Assembly: GCF_045291395.1 (NCBI RefSeq) | Contig: NZ_CP152342.1 | Coordinates: 3,596,001-3,660,000 of the forward strand | DNA: 64,000 nucleotides | Direction: 5' to 3' | Source: MR-S7 sp000400995 | GTDB lineage: Bacteria; Pseudomonadota; Gammaproteobacteria; Burkholderiales; Burkholderiaceae_C | Shown here: positions 34,767 to 42,059 of the stretch, one piece after another | Layout of the letters: every line of letters starts with the position of its first letter | How positions within the stretch are numbered: the first letter of the stretch is position 1 | Program-made: the position numbers and the translations under genes | Notes under the pieces: model-generated | The model's input: only the letters and a program-made list of their open reading frames with translations | Told to the model about the DNA's origin: nothing | Databases searched by the model: none

Positions 34767-36154
34767 TGCGCCACCCGCTGCCCTACGCCTTCGCGCGGTC
34801 GAGCCAGCTGCTGCTGGAGGACGACGGCCAGCAGCTCGTGCTGTGGCACGGCCCCGCACCCGACGCGGCCGCCCTGTCCGAGGTGCTGCGCAAGCACGCC
34901 GTGCAGCGCTTCGTGCCGCTCGATGCGCCGCAGCTGGCGCAGCGCATCAGCGCCGCCTACTCGCAGAGCGAATCGAGCGCGGCCACGGTGGTGAGCGAGG
35001 TCGAGGAAGGTGCCGACCTCTCGCGCATGATGCAGGAGCTGCCCGCCGTGGAAGACCTGCTGGAATCGGCGGGCGACGCGCCCATCATCCGCATGCTCAA
35101 CGCCCTGCTCACGCAGGCCGTGCGCGACGGCGCGAGCGACATCCACATCGAGCCCTACGAGCGCCATTCGAGCGTGCGTTTCCGCGTGGACGGCACGCTG
35201 CGCGAGGTGGTGCAGCCCAACCGCGCGCTGCACGCGGCCCTGATCTCGCGCCTGAAGATCATGGCCGACCTCGACATCTCCGAGAAGCGCCTGCCGCAGG
35301 ACGGCCGCATCAGCCTGCGCCTGGGGACAAGAGCCATCGATGTGCGCGTCTCCACCCTGCCCAACGCGCACGGCGAACGCGCGGTGCTGCGCCTGCTCGA
35401 CAAGAGCGAGAGCAAGCTGAGCCTGGAGTCGGTGGGCATGCAGGGCGGCGCGCTGGCGCGCTTCGAGCAGCTCATCGCCCAGCCGCACGGCATCATCCTC
35501 GTGACCGGGCCCACGGGCTCGGGCAAGACCACCACGCTCTACGCGGCGCTGGCGCGGCTCGACGCCGCGCGCAGCAACATCATGACGGTGGAAGACCCCA
35601 TCGAATACGAGCTGCCCGGCGTGGGCCAGACACAGGTCAACGGCAAGATCGACCTGACCTTCGCGAAGGCGCTGCGCGCCATCCTGCGCCAGGACCCGGA
35701 CGTGATCATGATCGGCGAGATCCGCGACTTCGAGACCGCGCAGATCGCCATCCAGGCCTCGCTCACCGGCCACCTCGTGCTCGCCACGCTGCACACCAAC
35801 GACGCGGCCAGCGCCATCACGCGCCTGACCGACATGGGGGTGGAGCCGTTCCTGCTGTCCTCCTCGCTGCTCGGCGTGCTGGCCCAGCGGCTGGTGCGCA
35901 AGTTCTGCACCCAGTGCCACGGCGCGGGCTGCGAGCACTGCGGCCACACGGGCTATGCGGGCCGCACCGGCGTGTTCGAGTTGCTGGTGGTCCAGGATGC
36001 CATCCGCGCCCAGATCCACAACCAGGCGGCCGAGGCCGACGTACGCGCCCAAGCCCTGGCCGGCGGCATGACGCTGATGCGCGACGATGGCGAGCGGCTG
36101 ATCGCGCAGGGCATCACCAGCCGCGAGGAAGTGCTGCGCGTCACGCGGGATTGA
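34766..36154 (+). CDS. gspE: type II secretion ATPase GspE
   Basis: A 462-residue secretion ATPase that powers the pseudopilus from the cytoplasmic face. N1/N2 domains bind GspL. The catalytic core has Walker A GPTGSGKTT, Asp box EDPIEY, Walker B VIMIGEIRD and the His box LATLHTNDA. Near residue 381 a compact cysteine set CTQCHGAGCEHCG stands where classical GspE has a longer CxxC...CxxC zinc module. The ATG overlaps the gspD stop by one base (TGATG). It ends the main gsp gene run. Confidence 0.95.
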   Translation: MRHPLPYAFARSSQLLLEDDGQQLVLWHGPAPDAAALSEVLRKHAVQRFVPLDAPQLAQRISAAYSQSESSAATVVSEVEEGADLSRMMQELPAVEDLLESAGDAPIIRMLNALLTQAVRDGASDIHIEPYERHSSVRFRVDGTLREVVQPNRALHAALISRLKIMADLDISEKRLPQDGRISLRLGTRAIDVRVSTLPNAHGERAVLRLLDKSESKLSLESVGMQGGALARFEQLIAQPHGIILVTGPTGSGKTTTLYAALARLDAARSNIMTVEDPIEYELPGVGQTQVNGKIDLTFAKALRAILRQDPDVIMIGEIRDFETAQIAIQASLTGHLVLATLHTNDAASAITRLTDMGVEPFLLSSSLLGVLAQRLVRKFCTQCHGAGCEHCGHTGYAGRTGVFELLVVQDAIRAQIHNQAAEADVRAQALAGGMTLMRDDGERLIAQGITSREEVLRVTRD

Positions 36155-36155
36155 T

Positions 36156-36255
36156 CGAAAAAGAGAGCTGCCTGCGCTTGCTGCTCCTCAGTTTCAGCAT
36201 GAAAACCATCTGAAAACCTGAATTGGCAAGCGCTGGCAGCTCCTGTTCTTGCATC
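36156..36255. repeat. composite inverted pair of repeat halves
   Basis: GAGCTGCCTGCGCTTG (36165-36180) and CAAGCGCTGGCAGCTC (36227-36242) are inverted with 15 of 16 bases pairing, around 46 bases of unrelated AT-richer sequence. Two left half-repeats face each other between the convergent gspE and csaA genes. Confidence 0.7.
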
Positions 36256-36622
36256 AGAACAGGCGTGCACCCAGCGGCACCTCGCGGTCGGGCACGCACA
36301 GCGCCACGTCGCCGTTCGCATCGGCAAAGCCCATCACCAGGCATTCCGAGCGGATGGGGCCGATCTGCTTCTTGGGGAAATTCACCACCGCCACCACCAG
36401 CCGGCCCACCAGTTCCTCGGGCCGGTACAGGGCGGTGATCTGCGCGCTGGACTTGCGCAGCCCGAGCGCGGGGCCGAAGTCCACCTGCAGCAGGTAGGCC
36501 GGCTTGCGCGCCTGGGCGAACACCTCGGCGGCCACGATGCGGCCCACGCGCATCTCCACCTTCAGGAAATCGTCGAACGTGACCGTGGGCAGGGTTTCGG
36601 GGCTGGCTTGCATGCCCGCCAT
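36254..36622 (-). CDS. csaA: CsaA-type tRNA-binding domain protein
   Basis: A 122-residue protein consisting of one tRNA-binding OB-fold domain, as in CsaA and the C-terminus of methionyl-tRNA synthetase. Family motifs are FLKVEMRVGRIV, ARKPAYLLQVDFG, and VVAVVNFPKKQIGPIRSECLVMG. CsaA is a homodimer with chaperone-like and secretion-related activity described in Bacillus. ATG 36622 (MAGMQAS) and ATG 36613 are both possible. It lies on the strand opposite to the gsp genes, between gspE and gspF. Confidence 0.9.
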   Translation of the reverse strand: MAGMQASPETLPTVTFDDFLKVEMRVGRIVAAEVFAQARKPAYLLQVDFGPALGLRKSSAQITALYRPEELVGRLVVAVVNFPKKQIGPIRSECLVMGFADANGDVALCVPDREVPLGARLF

Positions 36623-36657
36623 GGTGCGCCCGCCGGGCGCCGCCGAATGTCGAGCGG

Positions 36658-37170
36658 CTACTGCAGTCGGCCGGCCGCGCGCTGCTTGCGCACCAGCCCG
36701 CGCTGCAGTTCCTTGAGCAGCAGCACCACTTGGCGCGATGCGTGCTGGCAGCTCTTGAAGGCCTGCTCGGCCTGCGGGTTCTCGCCTGCCTCGGCGTGCG
36801 CGATGAGCGCCGCGGCCTGCTGGTGGAAATAGCGGTGGCGCCGCATGAGCATGTCGAACGCGGGGAAATGCCCCAGCGCCGCGCGGCCGCTGCCGTGCAG
36901 CCACTGGCCCAGTTCGGAGCAGGTGTCTTCGGCGACCACCTCGGGGCGCAGGCGCTCGTCGCGCGCGCCGTGCAGCACCTCGCCCAGCCAGGGCAGCCAG
37001 CGCTCGTGGGTCACGATGGCGGCGTCGATGTCGAATTGCGCCACGAGCCGGTGGGCTTCTTCATCGAAGAGCACCAGTTCGCTGGCCTGGCCTTCGGGCA
37101 GGGACGTCCAGTCCTCGGGCGGCGGTGCTCCGTCGGCCCGGGGCTGAAACAAACGGCTGAAAAAGCCCAT
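36658..37170 (-). CDS. stand-alone CZB (chemoreceptor zinc-binding) domain protein
   Basis: A 170-residue soluble protein. Residues about 45-120 match the CZB pattern: H55 in VTHERWLPWL, then C84 in TCSELGQW, and H112 and H116 in RHRYFHQQ, the HCHH zinc ligand set. CZB domains sense zinc redox or hypochlorous acid and usually sit at the end of chemoreceptors or diguanylate cyclases; here the domain is alone with a short N-terminal extension. AGGGG precedes ATG 37170. No chemotaxis gene adjoins it, though cheB and cheR homologues lie 20 kb away. The role is not known. Confidence 0.75.
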   Translation of the reverse strand: MGFFSRLFQPRADGAPPPEDWTSLPEGQASELVLFDEEAHRLVAQFDIDAAIVTHERWLPWLGEVLHGARDERLRPEVVAEDTCSELGQWLHGSGRAALGHFPAFDMLMRRHRYFHQQAAALIAHAEAGENPQAEQAFKSCQHASRQVVLLLKELQRGLVRKQRAAGRLQ

Positions 37171-37361
37171 ACGCACCCCTCTTCCCTGAATGCCTGGATT
37201 CACCGAACGAGAGCGTGACACAGGCAACATCATGTTTCTTACTGTAATTTCAATGGAAAAACGATTATTGATTAGATCGAACTATCCAGCATGGGCGGTA
37301 CTGTCAACAATTCATACCCGCCCGCCTGCACGGGTCACGGCGCGCCGCCCACAATCCGGCC
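37171..37361. other. AT-rich intergenic patch
   Basis: About 190 bases between divergent genes. The stretch from about 37205 to 37320 has many A/T runs (for example CATGTTTCTTACTGTAATTT) in a window that is otherwise strongly GC-rich. No gene, repeat copy or convincing promoter pair was found. It may hold divergent promoters or be a remnant of foreign DNA. Confidence 0.4.
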
Positions 37362-38360
37362 ATGACCGCACATTCCCTGCCCCCGCTCTCGATGCTCGAT
37401 CTGGTGGCCGTCCGCGAAGGCGGCACGGTCGCCCAGGCCCTCCAGATCGCCGCGCGCACGGCCCAGCACGTGGAAGCGCTGGGCTTCCAGCGCTACTGGC
37501 TGGCGGAGCACCACAACATGCCGGGCATCGCCAGCTCGGCCACCGCCGTGCTCGTGGGCCACATCGCCGGCGCCACGCGCACCATCCGCGTGGGCTCGGG
37601 CGGCGTCATGCTGCCCAACCACGCGCCGCTGGTGGTGGCCGAGGCCTTCGGCACCCTGGCCGAGCTCTACCCCGGCCGCATCGACCTGGGCCTGGGCCGC
37701 GCGCCCGGCACCGACGGCCCCACCATGCGTGCGCTGCGCCGCGACCGCGTGGAGACCGAGGCCGACTTTCCCCGCGACGTGGCCGAACTGCAGCACCTGC
37801 TGGGCCCGGTGCAGCCGGGCCAGCGCCTCGTCGCCATGCCCGGCGCGGGCACGCAGGTGCCCATCTGGCTGCTGGGCTCCAGCCTGTTTTCCGCCCAGCT
37901 CGCGGCCGAGCGCGGGCTGCCCTACGCGTTCGCCTCGCACTTCGCGCCACGCATGCTGCACGCGGCCATCGATTTGTACCGCCGGCTGTTCCGCCCCTCG
38001 GCAGCGCTGGCCAAGCCCTACGTGATGATCGGCGTGCCGCTGATCGCCGCCCCCACCGATGCCGAGGCCGAGTACCTGGCCAGCAGCACCTACCAGCGCG
38101 TGCTGGGCATCGTCACCGGCCAGCGCGGGCTGCTGCGCCCGCCCGTGGAGCATTACCTGGAGGGCCTGGCCTACCAGGAGCGCGCAGCCATTGCCGACTT
38201 CCTGGCCGTGGGCGTGGTCGGCGGCCCGCAGGCGGTGCGCGACGACCTGGCCGCGCTGGCCGAGGCCACGCGCGCGGACGAGTTCATGCTGGTCAGCGAC
38301 GTGTTCGACCCGGACCTGCGCCTGCGCTCGCTGGAGATCGCCGCGCAGGCCGCCACATAA
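37362..38360 (+). CDS. LLM-class flavin-dependent oxidoreductase
   Basis: A 332-residue luciferase-like monooxygenase-fold protein. Features are SMLDLVAVREGGTVAQAL, RYWLAEHHNMPGIASSATAV and IRVGSGGVMLPNHAPLVVAEAFGTLAELYPGRI, the signature of the bacterial luciferase-like family (MsnO8/YhbW group). It probably uses reduced FMN; the substrate is unknown. ATG 37362 is the family start. It sits between csaA/CZB genes and gspF, breaking the secretion cluster. Confidence 0.92.
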   Translation: MTAHSLPPLSMLDLVAVREGGTVAQALQIAARTAQHVEALGFQRYWLAEHHNMPGIASSATAVLVGHIAGATRTIRVGSGGVMLPNHAPLVVAEAFGTLAELYPGRIDLGLGRAPGTDGPTMRALRRDRVETEADFPRDVAELQHLLGPVQPGQRLVAMPGAGTQVPIWLLGSSLFSAQLAAERGLPYAFASHFAPRMLHAAIDLYRRLFRPSAALAKPYVMIGVPLIAAPTDAEAEYLASSTYQRVLGIVTGQRGLLRPPVEHYLEGLAYQERAAIADFLAVGVVGGPQAVRDDLAALAEATRADEFMLVSDVFDPDLRLRSLEIAAQAAT

Positions 38361-38389
38361 TCAGCGGTTTCGCGCCACCGCCCACACCC

Positions 38390-39619
38390 ATGCCCGCCTT
38401 TTCCTTCGAAGCCCTGGACGCCGAGGGCCACGTGCGCCGCGGCACGCTGGATGCCGACAGCCCCAAGGCCGCGCGCAGCCTGCTGCGCGCGCAGGCGCTG
38501 GTGCCGCTGGACGTGGAGGCGCTGTCGCCTGGCGCGGAAGGCGGCGCTGCGCCCACGCTGGCGCAACGGCTGTTCACGCGCCCCGCGTTCAACGCCACGG
38601 GCCTGGCGGTCTGGACGCGCCAGCTCGCGGGCCTGGTGGGCTCGGGCCTGCCGCTGGAGCGCGCGCTCACCGCGCTGGCCGAGGAGGCCGAGGGCGACGC
38701 ACAGCGCCACCTGGTGGCCGCGCTGCGCGCCGAGGTCAACGGCGGCGCCAGCTTCGCGCGCGCGCTGGCGCAGCACCCGCGCGAGTTCTCCTCCATCTAC
38801 GTGGCCGTGGTCGGCGCGGGCGAGGCCAGCGGCGGCCTGGACCAGGTGCTCGAGAGCCTGGCGGACGACCTGGAAGCGCGCCAGGCGCTGCGCGCCAAGG
38901 TCATCGGCGCGGCGCTCTACCCGGCCATCGTCACCGTGGTGGCCATCGTCATCGTGCTGTTCCTCGTGGGCTACGTGGTGCCGCAGGTGGCCAGCGTGTT
39001 CGCGGGCACCAAGCGCGCGCTGCCCTTCCTCACAGTGGCCATGCTGGCGATCAGCGACTTCGTGCGCAGCTATGGCTGGGCGGTGCTGGGCGCGCTGGCC
39101 GTGGCCGCCGCCGGCGTCCGGGTGGCGCTGGCCCGCCCCGCCTTCCGTGAAAAATTCGACGGCTGGTGGCTGCGCCTGCCGCTGGTGGGCAAGCTCGCGC
39201 GCGGCTACAACGCGGCGCGCTTCGCCGGCACGCTGGCCATGCTGGCGGGCGCGGGCGTTCCCATCCTCAAGGCGCTGCAGGCCGCGGCCGAGACGCTGAA
39301 CAACCGCGCCCTGCGCGCCGACGCGCTGGAAGCGCTGGCCCTGGTGCGCGAGGGCGCACCGCTGGCCTCGGCCCTGGCGCAGAAGAAGCGCTTCCCCGGC
39401 CTGGTCGCCATGTTCGCCCGCCTGGGCGAGCAGACCGGGCGCCTGCCGCAGATGCTGGAGCGCGCCGCCACCCAGCTCGGCAACGAGGTGCAGCGCCGCG
39501 CCATGCAGATGGCCACCATCCTGGAGCCGCTGCTCATCGTGGGCATGGGGCTCATCGTCATGCTCATCGTGCTCGCCGTGCTCCAGCCCATCATCCAGCT
39601 CAACCAATTCGTGAAGTAA
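38390..39619 (+). CDS. gspF: type II secretion inner-membrane protein GspF
   Basis: A 409-residue polytopic platform protein. Two T2SSF domains are visible, around residues 68-190 (TRQLAGLVGSGLPLERALTAL) and 270-395 (ARFAGTLAMLAGAGVPILKAL), with three membrane helices (about 170-195, 220-245, 375-400). It completes the gspC-N set of this window, though separated from gspE by three unrelated genes. It ends next to a 5'-nucleotidase gene, with no gap. Confidence 0.95.
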   Translation: MPAFSFEALDAEGHVRRGTLDADSPKAARSLLRAQALVPLDVEALSPGAEGGAAPTLAQRLFTRPAFNATGLAVWTRQLAGLVGSGLPLERALTALAEEAEGDAQRHLVAALRAEVNGGASFARALAQHPREFSSIYVAVVGAGEASGGLDQVLESLADDLEARQALRAKVIGAALYPAIVTVVAIVIVLFLVGYVVPQVASVFAGTKRALPFLTVAMLAISDFVRSYGWAVLGALAVAAAGVRVALARPAFREKFDGWWLRLPLVGKLARGYNAARFAGTLAMLAGAGVPILKALQAAAETLNNRALRADALEALALVREGAPLASALAQKKRFPGLVAMFARLGEQTGRLPQMLERAATQLGNEVQRRAMQMATILEPLLIVGMGLIVMLIVLAVLQPIIQLNQFVK

Positions 39620-40522
39620 ATGGCTCTCACCCTTCAGGACAAGCTCGTCGTCGCGATCTCCTCGCGCGCGCTGTTCGACTTCGAGGAAGAGAACCGCCTG
39701 TTCGACCCGGGCGACCCGCAGGCGTACATGCAATTGCAGTTGGAGCGCCTGGACGTGCCCGCGCGCCCCGGCGTGGCCTTCTCGCTGGTCAAGAAGCTGC
39801 TGGCCTTCAACGAGCCGGGACACCAGCGGGTGGAAGTGGTGATGCTCTCGCGCAACGACCCGGTCAGCGGCATGCGCGTGTTCCGCTCCACGCGCGCGGC
39901 GCAGGTGGCGCTGGAGCGCGGCGTGTTCACGCAGGGCCGAGCGCCATTCGCCTACCTGAGGCCGCTGGGCGCGCACCTGTTCCTGTCCGCCAACGACAAG
40001 GACGTGGCGCAAGCGCTGCGCCTGGGCTACCCCGCCGCGCACGTGTTCACCGAGTCCGCCCAGGCCAGCGACGCGAACCCCGGCGAGTTGCGCATCGCCT
40101 TCGACGGCGACGCCGTGCTGTTCTCCGACGAGGCCGAGCGCGTCTACCAGGCCGAGGGGCTGGCCTCGTTCCTTCGGCACGAGACCGACAAGGCCGCCCA
40201 GCCGCTGCCCGACGGGCCGTTCAAGCCCCTGCTGGCCGCCCTGCACCGGCTGCAGCGGGCGGGCGCGGCGGGCATGCGCATCCGCACCGCACTGGTCACG
40301 GCGCGCAGCGCGCCCGCGCACGAGCGCGCGATCCAGACGCTGATGAGCTGGAACATCGCGGTGGACGAAGCCATGTTCCTCGGCGGGCTGGAAAAAGGCC
40401 CGTTCCTGCGCGAGTTCGAGCCCGACTTCTTCTTCGACGACCAGACAGGCCACGTCACCTCCGCCGCGCGTCATGTGCCCGCGGGCCACGTGAGCAGCGG
40501 CATCGCCAACCCGGCGGCGTGA
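39620..40522 (+). CDS. 5'-nucleotidase family protein
   Basis: A 300-residue protein of the cytosolic 5'-nucleotidase family (the YrfG-unrelated group related to animal cN-I). It begins LQDKLVVAISSRALFDFEEEN, and has the haloacid-dehalogenase-like acidic motif AFDGDAVLFSDEAERVYQ (about residues 160-176) and a late FFFDDQTGH box. Predicted to dephosphorylate nucleoside monophosphates. It begins at the base after the gspF stop, so probably cotranscribed. Confidence 0.85.
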   Translation: MALTLQDKLVVAISSRALFDFEEENRLFDPGDPQAYMQLQLERLDVPARPGVAFSLVKKLLAFNEPGHQRVEVVMLSRNDPVSGMRVFRSTRAAQVALERGVFTQGRAPFAYLRPLGAHLFLSANDKDVAQALRLGYPAAHVFTESAQASDANPGELRIAFDGDAVLFSDEAERVYQAEGLASFLRHETDKAAQPLPDGPFKPLLAALHRLQRAGAAGMRIRTALVTARSAPAHERAIQTLMSWNIAVDEAMFLGGLEKGPFLREFEPDFFFDDQTGHVTSAARHVPAGHVSSGIANPAA

Positions 40523-40538
40523 ACCTTAGAGTCTGTTC

Positions 40539-40868
40539 ATGATGAAAGCACCCATTTCCCTGCTCCTGGCCCTGCTGGCCGCGGCGCCCCTGCACGCCCA
40601 GACGGCCGCCGCGAACGCGCCGGTCTCCAAGGGCGAGGCCAAGGCGATCCGCGAATTCCACATGCTGGATTTCAATGGCGACGGCAAGCTCAGCCGTGCC
40701 GAGGTGGCCATCGTGCCCCGGCTCGCGGCGGCTTTCGACGACGCCGATACCAACCGCGACGGCTACGTGACGCTGGACGAGGTGCGCGCCTTCGCGGTCA
40801 AGTACCGCGCCGAGCGGGACCGCGCCCGGGCCGAGGCGAAGGCGCGGGAGAGTAGCTCGCCTCCCTGA
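40539..40868 (+). CDS. secreted EF-hand protein
   Basis: A 109-residue protein with a signal peptide (MMKAPISLLLALLAAAPLHA-Q) and two EF-hand calcium loops, DFNGDGKLSRAE and DTNRDGYVTLDE, each with Asp/Asn at positions 1, 3 and 5 and Glu at 12. The C-terminus is charged and helical (YRAERDRARAEAKARE). Probably periplasmic calcium binding. ATG 40539 or 40542 are equivalent candidates. A repeat copy follows. Confidence 0.85.
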   Translation: MMKAPISLLLALLAAAPLHAQTAAANAPVSKGEAKAIREFHMLDFNGDGKLSRAEVAIVPRLAAAFDDADTNRDGYVTLDEVRAFAVKYRAERDRARAEAKARESSSPP

Positions 40869-40874
40869 TTATTT

Positions 40875-40930
40875 CTAGTGAAAATTGGCTTCAGAGCTTA
40901 CCAGGCAAGCGCAAGCAGCTATCGAAACAG
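40875..40930. repeat. dispersed palindromic repeat, copy 11 (reverse)
   Basis: The reverse complement reads TTTCGATAGCTGCTTGCGCTTGCC then TGGTAAGCTCTGAAGCCAATTT. It lies between the convergent EF-hand and hypothetical genes. Confidence 0.75.
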
Positions 40931-40941
40931 AAGCATTCGCT

Positions 40942-41403
40942 TCAGAGCCCGCCCGTGCGCTTGACCTTGGGATCGGAGTAGGTCAGCGGCTGGTCGTTGC
41001 GCACCTGCTGGGCCAGGCGTTCCTGCAGCGTGGTCTTGTTGATGTCCTGGGCCAGTTCCACCGCGCTGCCACTGGCGCGCCACATGGACTGGATGAACTC
41101 CAGCAACTGCTTGGAGATGGGCTCCTTGGGCGGCTCCTCGGGCTCCTTGGGCGCTTCCTTCTTGGCCTCGGCCAGGGTCCAGTCGCGGTTTTCCTCGTCC
41201 GGCGCGGAAGGTTTGTCCGGCTCGCGGGGCTTGTCCTGCCCGCGCAGGGCGGCGCCCTCGCCCAGCCGGTCCACCGACTCGACGGGGTTGGACGCGTGCA
41301 CGGGCCGCACCGGCACGGCGCCCGAGGCACCAGTGGAATACAAGTCAGCGCCCTGGGGACGCCACTGGAAGGATGGCGAACGGTCTACAGGTGGCAGTTG
41401 CAT
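40942..41403 (-). CDS. conserved hypothetical protein
   Basis: A 153-residue protein starting MQLPPVDRSPSFQWRPQG. The middle is low-complexity and rich in Pro, Glu and Lys (about residues 75-112), and the last 50 residues form a predicted helix region (ISKQLLEFIQSMWRASGSAV) ending DPKVKRTGGL. No signal peptide, membrane segment or known catalytic motif. An upstream GTG/ATG extension to 41502 is open but lacks coding character. I do not recognise it beyond a resemblance to small Comamonadaceae proteins. It precedes the cyanophycin block on the same strand. Confidence 0.7.
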   Translation of the reverse strand: MQLPPVDRSPSFQWRPQGADLYSTGASGAVPVRPVHASNPVESVDRLGEGAALRGQDKPREPDKPSAPDEENRDWTLAEAKKEAPKEPEEPPKEPISKQLLEFIQSMWRASGSAVELAQDINKTTLQERLAQQVRNDQPLTYSDPKVKRTGGL

Positions 41404-41588
41404 GGCAATGGTCCTCGGTGAATGCCCAATGCGGCAGCTACAGCTACCGCCTCGTCGTACATTCATTACGGCAAAAAGAAGGGTGAATTGAGGCCAGATC
41501 AACCGATTGTCACAAATTAAGGGTTTTCACCTAGTTTGTGCCTTACCTTCCATTTCCCCTTCAGCGCCCGCCACGCCTGCGCCAGGCG

Positions 41589-42059
41589 CTATAGAAACCG
41601 CTCCAGCAGCTTGCGCGAATGGCGGTCCAGCGCGGTCACGTCGGGCACGCGGAACTGCAGGCCGTCGGTGGCGGCGATGAGCAGGTGGGTGCGTCCGCCC
41701 AGGCGCCGGATGTCCTCCTCGCCCTTGAGCACGAGCTGCGCCGGGCCGCGGTCGGTGTCCACCTGCCACGTGCTGGGCGTGGAGAAGCTCGATACGGAGC
41801 GGATGCACGCGATGGTGGGCACGAACTCACGTGCGGCCAGTTCCTCCTCGACCAGGGTGCGCGTTGCGGCTCCGAGCCGGTCCAGGTGCGGCACCCAGGC
41901 CAGTTCGTGGCCGTCGGCGCCGACGAGCGACAGGCCCTCAGTTGGCGCGGCGATGGGAAAGGCGCGCACGGGAGTCACGCCCACATGCTCGGTGCCGTCT
42001 TCCAGGCGCAGCACCAGGCGGCCGTGCGGATTGCGCGAAAGGTTCAAGGTATCGGTCAC
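41589..42059 (-). CDS. DUF1854 protein associated with cyanophycin metabolism
   Basis: A 156-residue soluble protein of the DUF1854 family, which occurs beside cyanophycin synthetase genes. Features are the start DTLNLSRNPHGRLVLRLEDG, a central ELAWVPHLDRL and the late WQVDTDRGPAQLVLKGEEDI. The ATG overlaps the stop of the upstream ABC transporter by four bases, so the two are coupled. The function is unknown. Coupling to the transporter suggests a soluble partner of it. Confidence 0.85.
   Translation of the reverse strand: MTDTLNLSRNPHGRLVLRLEDGTEHVGVTPVRAFPIAAPTEGLSLVGADGHELAWVPHLDRLGAATRTLVEEELAAREFVPTIACIRSVSSFSTPSTWQVDTDRGPAQLVLKGEEDIRRLGGRTHLLIAATDGLQFRVPDVTALDRHSRKLLERFL

Noticed and set aside
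41540..41598. A further repeat copy upstream of the DUF1854 gene end
   Set aside because: Only short GCGC-rich blocks match and the order of elements is incomplete, so it was not counted.
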